Shown: positions 1 through 7,420 of the stretch, piece by piece
How positions within the stretch are numbered: position 1 is the first letter of the stretch
How the letters are laid out: each line of letters opens with the position of its first letter
Assembly (NCBI GenBank): GCA_023417065.1
Contig: JAEZGH010000194.1
Location: forward strand, 1 to 64,000
DNA length: 64,000 bases
DNA from: Bacteroidota bacterium
Lineage (GTDB): Bacteria > Bacteroidota > Bacteroidia > Cytophagales > Cyclobacteriaceae
Direction of reading: 5' to 3'
Notes under the pieces: generated by a model
The model's database searches: none
Seen by the model: only the letters and a program-made list of their open reading frames with translations
Told to the model about the DNA's origin: nothing
Translations under genes and position numbers: made by a program

Positions 1-707
1 TCGTCGGATGACTCACCCTGAACAATTCGTTTCCAATCACTTTTCGTGAAGTAAGAGTTTACCAGTCTGACCTCGTAATTGCCTTTGCAAAACGCAGATT
101 TTTGTCCGAAGCGCGGATCATAAATTGGGTACACAAACGGCAGAATTGCCGGGTTGCTGCAGTGATCGCGGAAAAAGTAATCAAACCGCGTAATAAACTT
201 CTTTCGTTTATCAAAATACTCATCATTTATCTCATCGGCCAGTTTCCAATCCTGCGCAACAATAAATGTGAAGTCTTCAAAATCGCTGAAGTGTTCATAG
301 AAATTCTCTTTAACCCGGAGGTACAAAGATTTGTCGAGCTTGTTCTCCATGATCGAACGTTGATCAGGGTCGCCGGCGTAGAGACCTGTAAGCGCCACTG
401 ATATGGCGTTGAGTACGCCGTCCCAGGGTGTGTATCGGAGAAACAGATACATCCACCGAGGAAACATGATGATAAAGTATTTGTGGTTCTCGTAATTCAG
501 TGCATTCGTATTTCCGTTGCAGAACTCCCAGATTTTTCTGTTGCGTTCCATTTCGCGTTCCGTCGTCGGAAAGAATGTGAACATCAGGTCACGCGATGTG
601 CGAATGCGTTTCACGCGACTCACCTTTTGCAAAAACTCTTCCGGATCCAGATTCTCCTCCTCGTAAATCCGTGTGTTGTAAAGAACTATATTTTCGGATT
701 CGTCCAT
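1..707 (-). CDS. Unknown protein, C-terminus beyond the window (partial)
   Basis: An uninterrupted minus-strand frame of about 235 codons opens with ATG at 707 and runs off the left edge without a stop. The translation starts MDESENIVLYNTRIYEEENL and is rich in aromatic and charged residues, with no signal peptide, no obvious membrane segment and no motif I recognise. It lies 28 nt behind the short frame that follows the ligase gene, so all three could be co-transcribed. I cannot assign a family. The long open frame and normal codon use argue for a real gene, and the short plus-strand frames opposite it look like shadows. Confidence 0.75.
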   Translation of the reverse strand, partial: MDESENIVLYNTRIYEEENLDPEEFLQKVSRVKRIRTSRDLMFTFFPTTEREMERNRKIWEFCNGNTNALNYENHKYFIIMFPRWMYLFLRYTPWDGVLNAISVALTGLYAGDPDQRSIMENKLDKSLYLRVKENFYEHFSDFEDFTFIVAQDWKLADEINDEYFDKRKKFITRFDYFFRDHCSNPAILPFVYPIYDPRFGQKSAFCKGNYEVRLVNSYFTKSDWKRIVQGESSD

Positions 708-735
708 AGCTGTAGATTACCAGATGAATGATTTT

Positions 736-895
736 TCAGACATCAATAATAGGGCGATAATCAGATTCAAAAATGCGCTTCAAAGAACCGAGGATGCCTG
801 TGTAATTTTTTTTGGGAAATTTCGCTCTTGCGATATCATCCTGCAGTTCGTCGCGCGTTAGCTTGGAAAAAGTTCCGGTAATGGGGGGTTTCCAT
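736..895 (-). pseudogene. Short frame behind the ligase, apparently frameshifted (about 51 residues)
   Basis: An ATG at 895 overlaps the ligase stop codon (TAATG arrangement), as in translationally coupled genes, but its frame stops after about 20 codons. A six-C run (minus strand, about 885-890) lies a few codons in. Dropping one C joins the ATG to a frame that reads protein-like down to TGA at 736-738: METPITGTFSKL, then TRDELQDDIARAKFPKKNY, ending RPIIDV. The second part is also in frame with the ligase stop codon. It may be a real small protein with a homopolymer sequencing error, a slippage site, or a decayed gene. The family is unknown to me. Confidence 0.4.
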
Positions 896-1875
896 TATTT
901 TTTTGTTTTGCGGGAAGCAGTTTTTTTCGGGGTGGTGTTAACTTCCTGAGGGCCTTTATCTATCCGGAGGCCAAGAAATACCGGGTGGCGCAGTATACCC
1001 TCCGTTGTTTTTTCGGTGAATTTCACGTTGCACACATAGACGGGGTTCACCCACGTCGTGTCACCCGGTGCTTTGATGTCAATATCCAAAGGAGGCGTTG
1101 CTCGCTTCAGCGGTTTCAACTTCTTAAATAAATCGCGGAGGGAGTTGTTGTTGAAACCGGTTCCAACGTTACCGATATACGTCAGTTTCTTTTCGATATG
1201 CTGGGCAAGAAGCAGTGATCCAAAACCCTCGCGGCTTCCCTTGGGTGCTGTATATCCTACGATGATCGCCTCGTCCTGCTGAATGTTCCGGATCTTCAGC
1301 CAGTAGGGGCTGCGTTTTCCCTTCAAATAACGGGAGTCGGCTTTTTTCGCGATCATGCCCTCCAGATTTTCCTCCTTAATGGCATCGAAAAAGGGAATTC
1401 CCGCGCCTTCCACGTGGTCGCAATACCGGATATTGTCGTTGGCTGGCAGAAGCTCTTTGAGCAGGTTTTTCCGCTCAATCAAGGGAAGGGATGTTACATC
1501 CCGGCCGCCGATTGAAAGACAGTCGAAGACGTAGTATTGGATCATCAGTCGGGAATTGGAGGTATAATTCTGAAGGAGCTGAAAGCTTGGCCTTCCGGCG
1601 GCGTCAAGGACGACGATTTCGCCGTCAAGCACGGCCGGGGGAATTGCTGCCAGGGCATGGTAGATCTTCTTGTACGCCACTTCGAAAGAGAGACCGTTAC
1701 GCGAATACAGTTTTGGCCGCTGACCACCTGTCTCAGCAACGGCGCGATAGCCATCCCACTTGATTTCAAAAATCCAGTTGGGATCATCAAAAGCTGGACG
1801 ATCTGTAGGCTGAGCGAGCATGGGCTGAATGAACTTCTCCAGTTTTTTTGCCCCTTCAATTTTTCTGTACCGCAT
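895..1875 (-). CDS. ATP-dependent DNA ligase, LigD ligase-domain type
   Basis: This 326-residue protein joins DNA nicks using ATP. The adenylation motif EIKWDGYR carries the lysine expected to be adenylated at residue 39. Further motifs follow in the usual order: LDGEIVVLD, YYVFDCL, EGMIAKK and YWLKIR. The last third is an OB-fold with GFGSLLLAQ and a C-terminal VKFTEKTTEGILRHPVFLGLR segment, matching the ligase part of LigD and stand-alone LigC-type enzymes. The polymerase and phosphoesterase domains of full LigD are absent, and no Ku gene is visible here. The tail is basic (ending RKTKK). The ATG at 1873-1875 fits the family start. A role in end joining or repair is inferred from the family. 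Confidence 0.92.
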   Translation of the reverse strand: MRYRKIEGAKKLEKFIQPMLAQPTDRPAFDDPNWIFEIKWDGYRAVAETGGQRPKLYSRNGLSFEVAYKKIYHALAAIPPAVLDGEIVVLDAAGRPSFQLLQNYTSNSRLMIQYYVFDCLSIGGRDVTSLPLIERKNLLKELLPANDNIRYCDHVEGAGIPFFDAIKEENLEGMIAKKADSRYLKGKRSPYWLKIRNIQQDEAIIVGYTAPKGSREGFGSLLLAQHIEKKLTYIGNVGTGFNNNSLRDLFKKLKPLKRATPPLDIDIKAPGDTTWVNPVYVCNVKFTEKTTEGILRHPVFLGLRIDKGPQEVNTTPKKTASRKTKK

Positions 1876-2107
1876 GGCAGGAAGTGATGACGGATTTTAG
1901 GACGTTTTTTAAAAAAAGATCAGAATTTTTATCCTGATTCATTTCCATCAGCCAGACGTTTTGTTCAAAACCGGCCTTCGTTGACGTATTTCCCCTATTT
2001 TGATACCAGTCCACAGACCTTCGAAAAGACTTTGGAGGTATAAAATGAAAAACGTAGTCATGTAAGTTTATGCTTCCGGAGAACTGGGCCGAGGTACGGG
2101 GCTCTGT

Positions 2108-2115
2108 TAAATTTG
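2108..2115 (+). promoter_or_regulatory. Bacteroidota-type -7 element
   Basis: TAAATTTG matches the TAnnTTTG consensus exactly. A start about 7 nt downstream would leave a leader of roughly 20 nt before the ATG at 2143. I see no good TTTG box 19-21 nt upstream. Confidence 0.4.
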
Positions 2116-2142
2116 TGTAGATCAAAAAAGAAAAAGACCAAT

Positions 2143-2313
2143 ATGAACTTAGATGGATTGACCCCCGAACAAGTAAAGTTGATTTTCAATCTGAGCAAGA
2201 GAATTGAGATCCTTGAATCACGTCTCGGACATCTCCAGGAAAAACTGGTTAAAGTAGACCGTGTTCTTACGATCGAGCTTGCGCAGAGTTTTAAATATAT
2301 CAATCTGAACTAA
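2143..2313 (+). CDS. Small coiled-coil protein of unknown function
   Basis: This 56-residue protein starts MNLDGLTPEQVKLIF and continues with heptad-like leucine, isoleucine and valine spacing (LSKRIEILESRLGHLQEKL), which predicts a single long helix or short coiled coil. The frame is open a little further upstream, but the ATG at 2143 follows a consensus -7 element at a sensible distance and gives a clean start. There is no signal peptide. It lies alone between the minus-strand ligase and protease genes. I do not recognise a family, and the function is unknown. Confidence 0.55.
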   Translation: MNLDGLTPEQVKLIFNLSKRIEILESRLGHLQEKLVKVDRVLTIELAQSFKYINLN

Positions 2314-2482
2314 TCCGGTCGTCAGAATTTCTGTATAGACTGTCCGGCTTTTTTGTTACCTAACCTACTTACCTAACCTTCCTTTACGGCGTTTTTTGCG
2401 TTGCAGCGTTACGTTGCATTGCGCCAGCCAGCCAGGTATTCACCTTTCATTGACTTCACGGTCCGGGGAGTGAATTTCCGAA
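2314..2482. other. Gene-free spacer with short repeats and a small hairpin
   Basis: The spacer between two convergent genes holds a 10-bp direct repeat TTACCTAACC at 2356-2365 and 2369-2378. It also holds a hairpin with arms at 2402-2408 and 2412-2418 (TGCAGCG and CGTTGCA, one G-T pair). T runs nearby make termination possible, but neither structure is followed by a clean U tract. Confidence 0.35.
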
Positions 2483-3619
2483 CTACTTCCGGGCAATAGG
2501 ATCACCCACTCCGTCGGGATCATTCAATGCTGTAGCTACGGAATTTATCTTACCATCGTTGATGAGAAGCAAGCCAGCCACGTGCGGCGACGCCATTGAT
2601 GTTCCACTCATGATAGCATATTTTCCATCGATATAGGTAGACATCACGTTGACGCCAGGGGCGGCGTAATCAATCACGTCATTACCGTAATTTGAGAATG
2701 AAGCAAACTGGTTCAGACTATCCACCGCGCTAACCGTAAAGATGTTCTTCCCGTTGGTTCGTCCGGGGGAATACTTCCTGGCCAAGTCTGATTCATTTCC
2801 GGCGGCAATCGTCACATAGATGCCTTTGGCCGCAATGGATTCAATTTCTTTATCGAGGATGTCTGACATATCATCGACACTGAGACTTATGTTGACCACT
2901 TCGCCGGCTCTTGCGTGCTTGTGCACATAGGCAAGAGCATCCAGCACGTAGGAGACATATCCATTTCCGTCTTTGTCGAGCACCCTGATGCCAACGAGTT
3001 TTGCTCCGCTGGCAACACCCAACGTTCCGATGCGGTTATTCAATGCTCCAACAATCCCGGCCACGTGGGTTCCATGTCCGTTTTCATCCTGAGGCGAAGG
3101 ACTATCAGTTACAAATGATTGGCTTCGAACAACATCGATGTTAAGGTCTGGATGGGTCAGGTCAATTCCGGTATCGAGTAGCCAGGCCGTCTTGCCTTCG
3201 CCGTTGCCATAGCCCACTTTATCGACGTTCCATGTAATAAGAGAAGGTTCGACAACCGTGAAACAGGCACACATGGATACAATCCGATCCGGCTCCACGA
3301 ATTGAACGCCGGGATCCCTGGCAAGCCTATCTGCCTCCTCTGAATTAATAGAAAGGACGAAACTGGAAAAGCGACCCTGGAAATGATTTATGATCCTGCT
3401 GTCATCCAGGTTATGTTTAGCCAGCAACTTCGTTGCTGTGGTGCGGCCGCTGCCAGGATTATCCTCTGCAGGCAGTGAGATGATATAACGGTCTGCGACA
3501 GGCAAACCATTGGTCGACGTTTTCACGGTAAGGCAATCGTCATCGTTCTTCGGTTCTTCTTCCGATTCGCACGACAAAAGCATGATGGACAACAGGAGTA
3601 GAGGGAACGGGGTTTTCAT
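2483..3619 (-). CDS. Subtilisin-like serine protease, S8 family lipoprotein
   Basis: From the ATG at 3619 this is a 378-residue protein with a lipoprotein signal: a hydrophobic stretch ends in LLSC, with the lipid cysteine at about residue 17, followed by an acidic spacer. Next comes an inhibitor I9-like propeptide ending near VQFVEPDR, then the S8 catalytic domain. The triad is visible as LLDTGID (Asp about 149), NGHGTHVAG (His about 182) and SGTSMASPHVAG (Ser about 341). It is most like the proteinase K and aqualysin branch. The frame is open 25 codons further upstream, but that extension would bury the signal peptide. It should be anchored in the envelope and self-processed. The substrate is unknown. 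Confidence 0.93.
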   Translation of the reverse strand: MKTPFPLLLLSIMLLSCESEEEPKNDDDCLTVKTSTNGLPVADRYIISLPAEDNPGSGRTTATKLLAKHNLDDSRIINHFQGRFSSFVLSINSEEADRLARDPGVQFVEPDRIVSMCACFTVVEPSLITWNVDKVGYGNGEGKTAWLLDTGIDLTHPDLNIDVVRSQSFVTDSPSPQDENGHGTHVAGIVGALNNRIGTLGVASGAKLVGIRVLDKDGNGYVSYVLDALAYVHKHARAGEVVNISLSVDDMSDILDKEIESIAAKGIYVTIAAGNESDLARKYSPGRTNGKNIFTVSAVDSLNQFASFSNYGNDVIDYAAPGVNVMSTYIDGKYAIMSGTSMASPHVAGLLLINDGKINSVATALNDPDGVGDPIARK

Positions 3620-3700
3620 GGGGCCATGGGAGGTTATATCAAAGGTAATGAACTGGCCATCATGATTGCAATAAGCAACGTCGTCGTTATACAAATAAGA

Positions 3701-3967
3701 TTAACTGTTCCGGACGTACTTCTGAAACGCAGCGTTCAGCTGATCCTTTATCTGGGAACACGGGACGAAGAAGCTTTTCTCGATAACCTGAAGCCGGATA
3801 TCACCCGTCTGCTCATTCCAGTCGTATTCGATCACAATGCCAAACGGTCCGCTGACCGTACCACTTGGCCCCGATAGGTTAAAACCTTTACTGCTCAGTT
3901 GCTGAGCTATCTGATTGAAAATTTCGGGCGTAATTCCGCTGAAATTAATTGGATCGCATGCTGCCAT
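3701..3967 (-). CDS. Small hypothetical protein
   Basis: This 88-residue frame has an ATG start at 3967. It reads as a compact alpha/beta protein: MAACDPINFSGITPEIFNQI, a glycine and serine loop (SGPSGTVSGPFG), a VIEYDWNEQTG strand pair and a C-terminal helix. There is no signal peptide. It is about 80 nt upstream of the subtilisin-like gene on the same strand and may be transcribed with it. It looks like a genuine gene, but I cannot name the family. Confidence 0.6.
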   Translation of the reverse strand: MAACDPINFSGITPEIFNQIAQQLSSKGFNLSGPSGTVSGPFGIVIEYDWNEQTGDIRLQVIEKSFFVPCSQIKDQLNAAFQKYVRNS

Positions 3968-4010
3968 AATATACTATCAATATCAAATCAAGTGCCACCC
4001 CGCGTAATAA

Positions 4011-4028
4011 TGAACACTTCCATGTTCA
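4011..4028. repeat. Inverted repeat in a divergent promoter region
   Basis: TGAACA at 4011-4016 and TGTTCA at 4023-4028 are perfect complements with 6 nt between them. The repeat lies between the start of the minus-strand 88-residue gene and the plus-strand DUF4407 gene, so an operator is possible. No regulator gene is adjacent. Confidence 0.35.
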
Positions 4029-4124
4029 CTAATGTACAATGAAAAAAATCTTTAGCCACAATACAGCTTGCCAGCGCATAATATGCCTTTGGCACACGTT
4101 AAGCTTGCAATACCCTTTTCTGAT

Positions 4125-5177
4125 ATGAAGCGCTTAGGTGATTTTTTTATTTTGTGTTCCGGCGCCCACCGGGACTTGCTTGATCAATGTCCTTCAGAAC
4201 GCAGCAAATATACGGGCCTTGGAGCTGCGATATTCTTCACAGGCTTGTTTGCCTTCCTTTCGGCGGCCTTCGCATTCTTTACCGTCTTTGACAACTACTT
4301 TATCGCCATTGGTCTCGGCATATTATGGGGACTAATGATCTTCAATCTTGATCGGTACATCGTGTCGAGCATGCGTAAGGACGGCAATGCGGGACGGGAG
4401 ATCTTGAGCGCCTTGCCGCGCCTGCTAATTGCAGTGGTAATATCTGTCGTTATTGCCAAGCCCCTGGAACTACGAATCTTTCAGAAGGAAATCGAACCCG
4501 AACTGGTGATTATGGAGCAACAGGCTTATGCCAGTCAGGAAAATGAAGTTCGCCAGCGGTATTTTGTACGCGAAGCTGCACTCAGGCAAGAAATGGCTGC
4601 GTTCGAGAACGCTATCCGCGACAAAGAACAGAAACGCGACGAGCTCCTCAAGATTGCTCAGGAGGAAGCCGATGGAACAGGAGGGAGCAGGGTCAAAAAC
4701 CTGGGGCCGATCTATCAACTGAAGAAAAGGGATGCTGAAAAGGCAGAAGCTGAGGCATTGACCATTCGCAAAGAGAACAGTCAAGCGATTGCTGAGCTGC
4801 AGCGAAAAATTCAGACCAATGATTCTTTAAGACAGGCTGAGTTGCAAGGGCTGGCGTTTACAAAAAGGAATGGGATTGCCGCCAGAATGGAAGCACTCAG
4901 TCGCGTTAAGGAGGCAAGTGAGCCTATCAGTTTGGCTGGGTTCTTTATCATGTTGTTGCTTATTGTACTGGAGACCGTTCCTGTTTTGGTAAAGCTTATT
5001 TCTCCACGAGGGCCATACGATAATCTTCTCAAGGCTGAGGAGTTCCGGTTTTTGGTCCTTGAAACCGGGGAACTCGCCAGGGCAAGCTCGGATGTTCGGA
5101 AGGCTGCCGATGGGCTGATGGGGGAGGAGGAGGCGTTCGTTCGCCAGCGACTTGATGATGCTCTTCGAAATGGCTAG
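4125..5177 (+). CDS. DUF4407 membrane protein
   Basis: From the ATG at 4125 this is a 350-residue protein starting MKRLGDFFILCSGAHRDLL, the usual opening of DUF4407 proteins. Three hydrophobic segments (about residues 31-54, 58-78 and 98-115) are followed by a long charged coiled coil (about 120-255) and a fourth membrane segment (about 268-295). FNLDRYIVSSMRK after segment two is a family hallmark. Longer starts at TTG 4068 or ATG 4083 would add about 19 or 14 unrelated residues. The coiled coil between membrane segments suggests a scaffold or sensor role in the inner membrane. The molecular function is not known, and the neighbours give no clue. Confidence 0.8.
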   Translation: MKRLGDFFILCSGAHRDLLDQCPSERSKYTGLGAAIFFTGLFAFLSAAFAFFTVFDNYFIAIGLGILWGLMIFNLDRYIVSSMRKDGNAGREILSALPRLLIAVVISVVIAKPLELRIFQKEIEPELVIMEQQAYASQENEVRQRYFVREAALRQEMAAFENAIRDKEQKRDELLKIAQEEADGTGGSRVKNLGPIYQLKKRDAEKAEAEALTIRKENSQAIAELQRKIQTNDSLRQAELQGLAFTKRNGIAARMEALSRVKEASEPISLAGFFIMLLLIVLETVPVLVKLISPRGPYDNLLKAEEFRFLVLETGELARASSDVRKAADGLMGEEEAFVRQRLDDALRNG

Positions 5178-5352
5178 ACCGATAAGCTACCGGCCTGGGG
5201 AAATATCGACGCACGTTGATCAGGTATGATTTTTTCCGGACGACAGTTAAATTGAAGATCCCAAAAATGTCAGCCCATGAGGGACTGATCTATTGCCGAG
5301 TAAGGGGAATTGACCATATTGGGACCCTGAATTGTAATGCCTGAATTTCTGA

Positions 5353-5922
5353 ATGCTTGACGTCCAACTTAAGGAGCAAACCCGACAAGAACATTTACAG
5401 CTAGAAAAGAAACTGATCAGCCGTATTTCCGAAGTAGATACGGTAACTGATTATGTCGACTTGCTCGCAGTCCTCTACGGCTATTATGGCGCGGTTGAGA
5501 ATGTACTGGCGGACTATTTCCGCGATACACCGGCGATTCATTTTCACGAACGACGCAAGGCTGCCAGGCTTCTTGGGGATATTGCAATTTACAGCCCCAG
5601 TCATCCAACCCCCAGGTTGTGTTCACGAGTTCCGCATATCGCATCGTTCTATTCAGCGCTTGGAGTGATGTATGTTTTGGAAGGTTCTACGCTGGGAGGG
5701 CAAATCATCGCAAAGCTGATTTCCAGAAAGCTTAACGTCGCTTCTGGCCTGAATTTTTTTCTTTCCTATGGCAACGATGTTGAAAGGATGTGGGCATCCT
5801 TCAAGGACCTTCTTCGGAAACCCTACACTTCGGCGCAACAAACGGAAGCTGTCGCAGGGGCAAAACAAACATTTCAAACATTCAATTCCTGGTTGAGCGA
5901 GCATGAACAGATCAAATTATGA
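5353..5922 (+). CDS. bphO: Bacterial heme oxygenase (biliverdin-producing)
   Basis: This 189-residue protein belongs to the bacteriophytochrome-associated heme oxygenases. His14 in TRQEHLQLEKKL fits the proximal heme ligand, and YVLEGSTLGGQ is the conserved distal-helix segment. The enzyme opens heme to biliverdin, releasing iron and carbon monoxide. Its stop overlaps the start of the bacteriophytochrome gene by 20 nt, so it should supply the chromophore for that protein. The ATG at 5353 gives a normal family length. It is the first gene of a four-gene cluster with the phytochrome, kinase and receiver. I see no strong promoter motif in the 175-nt gap upstream. Confidence 0.92.
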   Translation: MLDVQLKEQTRQEHLQLEKKLISRISEVDTVTDYVDLLAVLYGYYGAVENVLADYFRDTPAIHFHERRKAARLLGDIAIYSPSHPTPRLCSRVPHIASFYSALGVMYVLEGSTLGGQIIAKLISRKLNVASGLNFFLSYGNDVERMWASFKDLLRKPYTSAQQTEAVAGAKQTFQTFNSWLSEHEQIKL

Positions 5923-7417
5923 CTCCGAATTTTGTGGAAGTTTGCCCATTCAGTTGATCAACCTCATTCAGCCGTATGGCGTTTTGCTGGTGATCCGGAA
6001 ATCTGATCGCACGATAATTCAAGTGAGCGAGAACGCCTCTGAAATTTTCGAGATCCCGTTCAAGGATATCGTCAACAGAAAGCTGGAAGAGTTCTTAACT
6101 GCGGACGCCTATCAGCAGTTTGGTGAATACCGCACTGCTAAAGACAAAATTCCTCAGGTGTGGCGAATAAACAACCGCTCTTATCTCGCGCTCATCCACT
6201 ATCAGGCGGATTATCTCATCGTAGAACTTGATCTGATGCCGTATGATGAAAGTAAACAACTTTCGTTTGTGAGTGTTTATCAGGAAATCAAGGTTGCCAT
6301 GAGCCTTATCCAGGATGCAAAAACGGTACAGGAAGTCACGAACGTCACAGCTTCCGAACTGAAACGGATTTCCGGATTCGATAAGGTTATGGTGTACTGT
6401 TTCGATCGCGATTGGAACGGAACGGTGCTCGCAGAGGAAATGGAGAGCGGGATGGAATCATATATCGGGTTCACCTTCCCGGCATCTGATGTGCCGCAGC
6501 AGGCACGTATGCTGTATCAGCGGAATGCATTTCGGTTCATTCCGACGCGCGACTATCTTCCGGTAAAGCTGTATCCGGTATTGAATCCAGTAACGCAGTC
6601 CTTTATCGATTTATCCGATTGCAATCTGCGCAGCGTTGCGGCCGTCCACCTTGAATACCTGAAAAACATGGGGATCATGTCTTCCATGTCCACACGTATC
6701 CTTTCCGGCGATACATTGTGGGGATTGATCGCGTGCCACCACCGCACTCCCAAGATACTGAGCTTTGAGATGCGTTCGGTTTTCGAATTGCTCTCAAACA
6801 TCATTTCGTCGCGCATCGCCAGCCTTCAGAATAACGAGCTCCACGAATCCAGAATGCGGGTCAAGGAGCAGTATAAGGATATGGTAGAGGAGGCTTACCG
6901 CCACGGCAACGCCAGGCTGCACACCGCTCTGCTGGAGGGGCATTCCGATTTGCTCACTTTGTTTAATGCTCAGGGCGTAGCGGTTACGCTGCATGGGCGA
7001 ACATATTTCAAAGGCAAGACTCCTGATCGCGAGCGCCTCGACGAACTTGTCCTATGGCTTCATGCGCTTGAGCTGAAATCCGTATTCCACACCGACTGCC
7101 TTTCGGCAGAATATGATCAAAGCCGCGACTACCAGGATATCGCCAGTGGAATCATGGTCATCCCTGTTGACGCACATCAGGATGATTACGTGATACTGTT
7201 TCGCGAGGAAGTTGTCAGAACCATCAATTGGGGAGGTAACCCGGAGGAACGCATACAGTTTGAAGAAGGGACACGGAACTATCACCCGAGGAACTCATTT
7301 CAAAAGTGGCAACAAAAGGTAACAGGAACATCGCTGCCCTGGCACCCTGAAGAAATCAGCGCAGCTGAAAACCTGCGTAGTTTTATCTATGAATTTTTGA
7401 ACAAGGGTGGCATATAG
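5903..7417 (+). CDS. bphP: Bacteriophytochrome photosensory core (PAS-GAF-PHY) without an output domain
   Basis: This 504-residue protein carries all three photosensory domains. Cys11, upstream of the PAS domain with the conserved NLIQPYG segment after it, is where biliverdin attaches in bacteriophytochromes. The GAF domain has the PASDVP motif (Asp about 196), and the PHY tongue has WGGNP (about 443) and PRNSF (about 462). The protein ends about 40 residues after the tongue, just past the PHY helix, with no kinase or other effector. Three bases later a large sensor kinase gene begins, so signalling between two polypeptides is likely. The overlap with the heme oxygenase gene suggests coupled synthesis. 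The red/far-red behaviour is inferred from the family. Confidence 0.93.
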   Translation: MNRSNYDSEFCGSLPIQLINLIQPYGVLLVIRKSDRTIIQVSENASEIFEIPFKDIVNRKLEEFLTADAYQQFGEYRTAKDKIPQVWRINNRSYLALIHYQADYLIVELDLMPYDESKQLSFVSVYQEIKVAMSLIQDAKTVQEVTNVTASELKRISGFDKVMVYCFDRDWNGTVLAEEMESGMESYIGFTFPASDVPQQARMLYQRNAFRFIPTRDYLPVKLYPVLNPVTQSFIDLSDCNLRSVAAVHLEYLKNMGIMSSMSTRILSGDTLWGLIACHHRTPKILSFEMRSVFELLSNIISSRIASLQNNELHESRMRVKEQYKDMVEEAYRHGNARLHTALLEGHSDLLTLFNAQGVAVTLHGRTYFKGKTPDRERLDELVLWLHALELKSVFHTDCLSAEYDQSRDYQDIASGIMVIPVDAHQDDYVILFREEVVRTINWGGNPEERIQFEEGTRNYHPRNSFQKWQQKVTGTSLPWHPEEISAAENLRSFIYEFLNKGGI

Positions 7418-7420
7418 CAT

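Noticed and set aside
102..731. Two plus-strand frames at the left edge (102-401 and 483-731)
   Set aside because: Both are opposite a longer continuous minus-strand frame with better composition that runs off the window.
2315..2352. CCGG-flanked stem with a T run after the small coiled-coil gene
   Set aside because: Only four pairs hold before mismatches, so a terminator is not supported.
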